Source of the DNA: DATBLE01 sp963841405
Lineage (GTDB): Bacteria; Actinomycetota; Thermoleophilia; Gaiellales; Gaiellaceae
Assembly (NCBI GenBank): GCA_963841405.1
Contig: CAWJCM010000002.1
Coordinates: 1 to 64,000 of the forward strand
Length of the DNA: 64,000 nucleotides
Reading direction: 5' to 3'
Shown: positions 61,310-64,000 of the stretch, piece by piece
How the letters are laid out: each line of letters opens with the position of its first letter
Numbering within the stretch: position 1 is the first letter of the stretch
Program-made: the position numbers and the translations under genes
The notes under the pieces: model-generated
Told to the model about the DNA's origin: nothing
The model's database searches: none
The model's input: only the letters and a program-made list of their open reading frames with translations

Positions 61310-61896
61310 TAGGGCGAGGCGACCATGACGAAGTAGCGGCTCTCGTGCAGGACGCGCCCGCCGAGCTCGGTGGCCAGGGCATCGGGAACGAAGACGCGCT
61401 TGAAGACCGGCCAGCGCGTGCCGTCGTTCAACACCCGCTCGTCCCAGCGCTCGGCCTGCTCGCCTTCCTGGAGGCGGCTGCCGACGACCACCAGCTCGGG
61501 CGCGACGCGCCTGGTCTCGGCGAGGAATCGGACCCGGTCGTCCTGCTCGAGGTGGCAGTAGAAGTAGCTGGCGAAGATGCGCTCGAAGGATCCGTCCTCG
61601 AAGGGCAGGTCGAGGGCGTCGCCCTGGACGAACGACGCGTCGGGGACTTGCTCCCGGGCGACCTCGAGCATGGCGTCGCTCTGATCGAGTCCGGTGATCT
61701 CGCCGCGCAGGCGGCGGGTCATGAATCCGGTTCCGCAGGCGACGTCCAGCGTACGCTTGGGTGGGAGGTCCGCGATCCGGCCTTCGAGCAGCTCCCGCGC
61801 GGCGTTCCACCCGGGCCGGTGCTTGGCGGCGTAGAGGTTGCGTCCGAGCCACCAGTCGTCGTACTCGTGCGCCCGGGCGTGGTAGTAGGCCTTCAC
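61309..61896 (-). CDS. Class I SAM-dependent methyltransferase
   Basis: 195 residues, leaderless GTG. Motif I LDVACGTGFMTRRLRG, motif II GLDQSDAMLEVA, motif III DALDLPFEDGSFERIFASYF. N-terminal YYHARAHEYDDWWLGRNLYA is typical of UbiE/demethylmenaquinone-type small methyltransferases. Substrate unknown. Upstream of and coupled to the uracil glycosylase gene. Confidence 0.88.
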   Translation of the reverse strand: MKAYYHARAHEYDDWWLGRNLYAAKHRPGWNAARELLEGRIADLPPKRTLDVACGTGFMTRRLRGEITGLDQSDAMLEVAREQVPDASFVQGDALDLPFEDGSFERIFASYFYCHLEQDDRVRFLAETRRVAPELVVVGSRLQEGEQAERWDERVLNDGTRWPVFKRVFVPDALATELGGRVLHESRYFVMVASP

Positions 61897-61916
61897 GCGG
61901 ATCTAGGGTACTCGGC
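61897..61916. promoter_or_regulatory. 20-bp bidirectional leaderless promoter (methyltransferase / ftcD)
   Basis: CTAGGGTA contains TAGGGT (61904-61909) for the rightward GTG 61917 and, on the other strand, TACCCT (61906-61911) for the leftward GTG 61896. Distances from box to start are 7 and 9 nt. Confidence 0.65.
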
Positions 61917-62792
61917 GTGCTGCCTCTCGAATCGGTGCCGAACTTCTCCGAGGGGCGTGACCGCAAGTCGATTGACGCGATCGGCGCTGCCCTGGCGAGC
62001 GCTGGCGCGCGGTTGCTGGACGTGCACGCCGACGCCGACCACAACCGCTCGGTGTTCACGCTGGTCGGCTCGGAGGCCGAGCTCGTCGCGGGTCTAGTCG
62101 CCGGCGTCGAGTGCGCGCGCGACCGGATCGACCTGAGCGGGCACGAGGGCGCGCACCCGCGCATCGGCGCTGCCGACGTCGTGCCGCTCGTCCCGATCGG
62201 GACCGAAGACATGGAGCGTGCACAGGCGGCCGCACGCGAGGTGGCCGCGCGGATCGGCGGGCTGGGCCTGCCGGCGTTTCTCTACGGCGGGCCGGATCGT
62301 GGCCCGGCGTTCTTCCGCCGCGGAGGGCCGGAGGGGCTCCAGTCGCGGCTCGACACCGGCGAGCTCGTCCCGGACTTCGGACCGTCGAAGCTCGACCCTT
62401 CCGCCGGGGGGGTCCTGGTCGGGGCGCGCCGCCCTCTGATCGCGTTCAACGTCAACCTCCGGACCGATGACGTCGAGGTGGCACGCGCGATCGCCGGGGT
62501 CGTGCGAGAGCGTGGCGGCGGCTTCCCGGGCGTGCGGGCGCTCGGTCTCGACCTCCCGCGGGCCGGGCTCGTCCAGGTGAGCATGAACGTCGAGGACTGG
62601 AAGGTCGCGGCGCTGCACCAGATCGTCGCGCGAATCGTCGACGAGGCCGCCGCCCGTGGGGTGGAGCCGGCGGGCTCCGAGCTCGTCGGGTTGATGCCGG
62701 CCGGTGCGGCCGCCGCCGCCGCGGGCGCGGCGCTCCGGATCGACGGCTTCGATGCCTCGCGCGTCCTCGAACTCAGGTTGCTCGACGACTGA
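61917..62792 (+). CDS. ftcD: Glutamate formimidoyltransferase
   Basis: 291 residues from a leaderless GTG (VLPLESVPNFSEGRDRKSID). Folate/formimino-binding signatures: DADHNRSVFTLVG, HEGAHPRIGAADVVPLVPIG, FNVNLRTDDVEVARAIA, and GLIQVSMN-like LVQVSMNVEDW. It moves the formimino group from formiminoglutamate, the product of histidine breakdown, to tetrahydrofolate. The cyclodeaminase domain is absent. Next to hutH, giving a histidine-degradation locus. Confidence 0.9.
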   Translation: MLPLESVPNFSEGRDRKSIDAIGAALASAGARLLDVHADADHNRSVFTLVGSEAELVAGLVAGVECARDRIDLSGHEGAHPRIGAADVVPLVPIGTEDMERAQAAAREVAARIGGLGLPAFLYGGPDRGPAFFRRGGPEGLQSRLDTGELVPDFGPSKLDPSAGGVLVGARRPLIAFNVNLRTDDVEVARAIAGVVRERGGGFPGVRALGLDLPRAGLVQVSMNVEDWKVAALHQIVARIVDEAAARGVEPAGSELVGLMPAGAAAAAAGAALRIDGFDASRVLELRLLDD

Positions 62793-62878
62793 CACGGTTC
62801 CGGCGCAAATCGGGCACAGATACGTGACGCCATCCGCGGTAGCGTGTCGCGCAGGGGGTCTCCGTGCCCCCTTCCGGG

Positions 62879-62920
62879 GAGAGAGGATACGTCGGGCCGG
62901 AGAGAGAGGAGACGTCGGGC
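62879..62920. promoter_or_regulatory. Two 19-bp direct repeats upstream of hutH
   Basis: GAGAGAGGATACGTCGGGC (62879-62897) and GAGAGAGGAGACGTCGGGC (62902-62920) differ at one base and are 23 bp apart, ending 7 nt before the hutH -10 box. They look like tandem regulator sites overlapping the -35 region. Confidence 0.6.
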
Positions 62921-62927
62921 GCGAAGC

Positions 62928-62933
62928 TAGACT
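62928..62933 (+). promoter_or_regulatory. -10 box TAGACT of hutH (leaderless)
   Basis: TAGACT ends 6 nt before GTG 62940; no Shine-Dalgarno. Confidence 0.55.
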
Positions 62934-62939
62934 CGGCAG

Positions 62940-64000
62940 GTGCCCTCGGGAACGGCGATCGGCCTCACGGGCGAGGACCTGGTCGTCGACGACGTGTGGG
63001 CGATCGCGGTCGATGGAGCCTCCGCCACGCTCTCCGAGGCGGCCCGCGGGCGGATGGTCGAGGCACGGGCCGTCGTCGATCGCGCCGCGCACGGCCGCAG
63101 CGAGCACACCTACGGGGTCAACACGGGCTTCGGGCGCTTCGTCTCCCAGACGATCCCCGACGAGCTGACCGAGGAGCTGCAGCTGCGGCTGCTGCGGAGC
63201 CACGCCTGCGGAGTCGGCGAGCCCTACCCGGACGAGGTGATCCGGGCGGCCATGGTGCTGCGCGCCAACGCGCTCGCCAAGGGGCGGTCCGGCGCACGGC
63301 CCGAGCTGGTGGAGCTCTTGCTCGCCTGTCTCGACCGCGGCGTGCTGCCGGTGGTGCCGAGCCGCGGCTCGGTCGGCGCCAGCGGCGACCTGGCGCCGCT
63401 CGCGCACCTCGCGTTGCCGCTGGTCGGCGAGGGCGAGGCGTGGTTCGGCGGCGACCGACTCCCCGGTCAAGAGGCGCTCGAGCGCGCGGGGCTGCGGCCC
63501 GAGACGCTCCAGGCGAAGGAGGGGCTCTCGCTCGTGAACGGGACTCAGTTCATGGCCGCCGTCGCGTCGCTCGGGCTCGTCCGCGCGCGGCGGCTCGCCA
63601 GGACTGCCGACATCGCTTGCGCGCTGTCACTGGAGGCGCTGCAGGGGTCGCGGACGAGCTTCCTGCCCCAGATCCACGCGCTGCGCCCGCTGCGCGGGCA
63701 GCAGGACTCCGCCGCGAACGTGCTCGCATTGCTGGAGGGCTCGGCGATCAACGAGGCACACCGCTGGTGCGACAAGATCCAGGACGCCTACTCGCTCCGT
63801 TGTGCGCCGCAGGTGCACGGGGCCACCCGCGACCTGCTCGACTACGTCGACTACACCGTCTCGGTCGAGCTGAACGCGGCCACGGACAACCCGCTCGTAC
63901 TCGTCGAGGACGACCTGCTCGTCTCCAACGGCAACTTCCACGGCCAACCGCTCGCGTTCGCCCTCGACGCGCTCGCACTCGGGGTCGCGGAGCTGGCGAG
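62940..64000 (+). CDS. hutH: Histidine ammonia-lyase (3' end beyond the window)
   Basis: The first 353 residues of an aromatic amino acid lyase. The MIO-forming Ala-Ser-Gly is in SRGSVGASGDLAPLAHLA, near residue 147, as expected for HutH; YGVNTGFGRF, LVNGTQFMAA and ELNAATDNPLV are further signatures. It deaminates histidine to urocanate, first step of the pathway served by ftcD just upstream. Phenylalanine lyase cannot be fully excluded, but the ftcD neighbour favours histidine. Confidence 0.92.
   Translation, partial: MPSGTAIGLTGEDLVVDDVWAIAVDGASATLSEAARGRMVEARAVVDRAAHGRSEHTYGVNTGFGRFVSQTIPDELTEELQLRLLRSHACGVGEPYPDEVIRAAMVLRANALAKGRSGARPELVELLLACLDRGVLPVVPSRGSVGASGDLAPLAHLALPLVGEGEAWFGGDRLPGQEALERAGLRPETLQAKEGLSLVNGTQFMAAVASLGLVRARRLARTADIACALSLEALQGSRTSFLPQIHALRPLRGQQDSAANVLALLEGSAINEAHRWCDKIQDAYSLRCAPQVHGATRDLLDYVDYTVSVELNAATDNPLVLVEDDLLVSNGNFHGQPLAFALDALALGVAELA

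Overview
The window is high-GC, densely packed bacterial DNA. A MurE with the meso-DAP motif DNPRSEDP, a division/cell-wall cluster without ftsA, an F420-type luciferase-like oxidoreductase and many leaderless genes point to Actinomycetota, probably class Thermoleophilia. The phylum is a confident inference; the class is a guess.

Layout. 1-4.4 kb: tail of a response regulator, then leftward genes (LLM oxidoreductase; ArsR-SRPBCC-cupin operon; ECF sigma-MGMT operon; homocysteine S-methyltransferase). 4.5-20.1 kb: the dcw cluster mraZ-rsmH-ftsL-ftsI, a 0.65 kb gap, then murE-murF-mraY-(81-aa unknown)-murD-ftsW-murG-murC-murB-ftsQ-ftsZ, making lipid II and the divisome. 20.2-24.5 kb: glycine cleavage operon gcvT-gcvH-gcvPA-gcvPB directly after ftsZ. 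24.5-38.7 kb: housekeeping and small conserved genes (rlmN, threonine aldolase, beta-lactamase-like protein, cation exchanger, endonuclease IV, gltX, metallopeptidase, cNMP-binding and MshEN-domain proteins). 38.8-42.4 kb: damaged accessory DNA with an integrase remnant, a ClC channel and a broken MFS gene. 42.47-47.10 kb: a 4.6 kb integrated element at the 3' end of tRNA-Glu(CTC), bounded by 27-bp direct repeats, carrying a frameshifted tyrosine recombinase, a broken ribbon-helix-helix gene, a large hairpin and a stretch almost free of cytosine. 47.2-59.4 kb: membrane proteins, MMPL transporter, tRNA-Gln(CTG), HD protein, an ABC-2 exporter and a heterodimeric ABC exporter. 59.4-64 kb: hydrolase-cyclase fusion, uracil-DNA glycosylase, methyltransferase, and the histidine-degradation genes ftcD and hutH (cut by the window end).

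Expression signals. More than twenty start codons lie 6-10 nt downstream of a TA(G/C)NNT -10 box with no Shine-Dalgarno, so leaderless transcription looks like the default for first genes, while genes inside operons use ATGA/GTGA/TAGTG overlaps. Several divergent pairs are 17-25 bp apart with overlapping -10 boxes, and four convergent pairs share one CTAG as both stop codons. mraZ and ftsZ have recognisable -35/-10 promoters; the mraZ promoter carries four GTGG(GG) boxes at exact 10-bp spacing, matching MraZ autoregulation.

The strongest anomaly is inside the tRNA-Glu element. Cytosine falls stepwise from about 22% to about 1% on the + strand (118 G against 5 C in 44881-45360), then recovers abruptly near 45.41 kb. 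Recognisable genes around it are broken by 1-nt shifts and by stops where Gln or Arg is expected. This could be strand-specific C-to-T hypermutation, an unusual acquired sequence, or a consensus error. Raw reads would decide.
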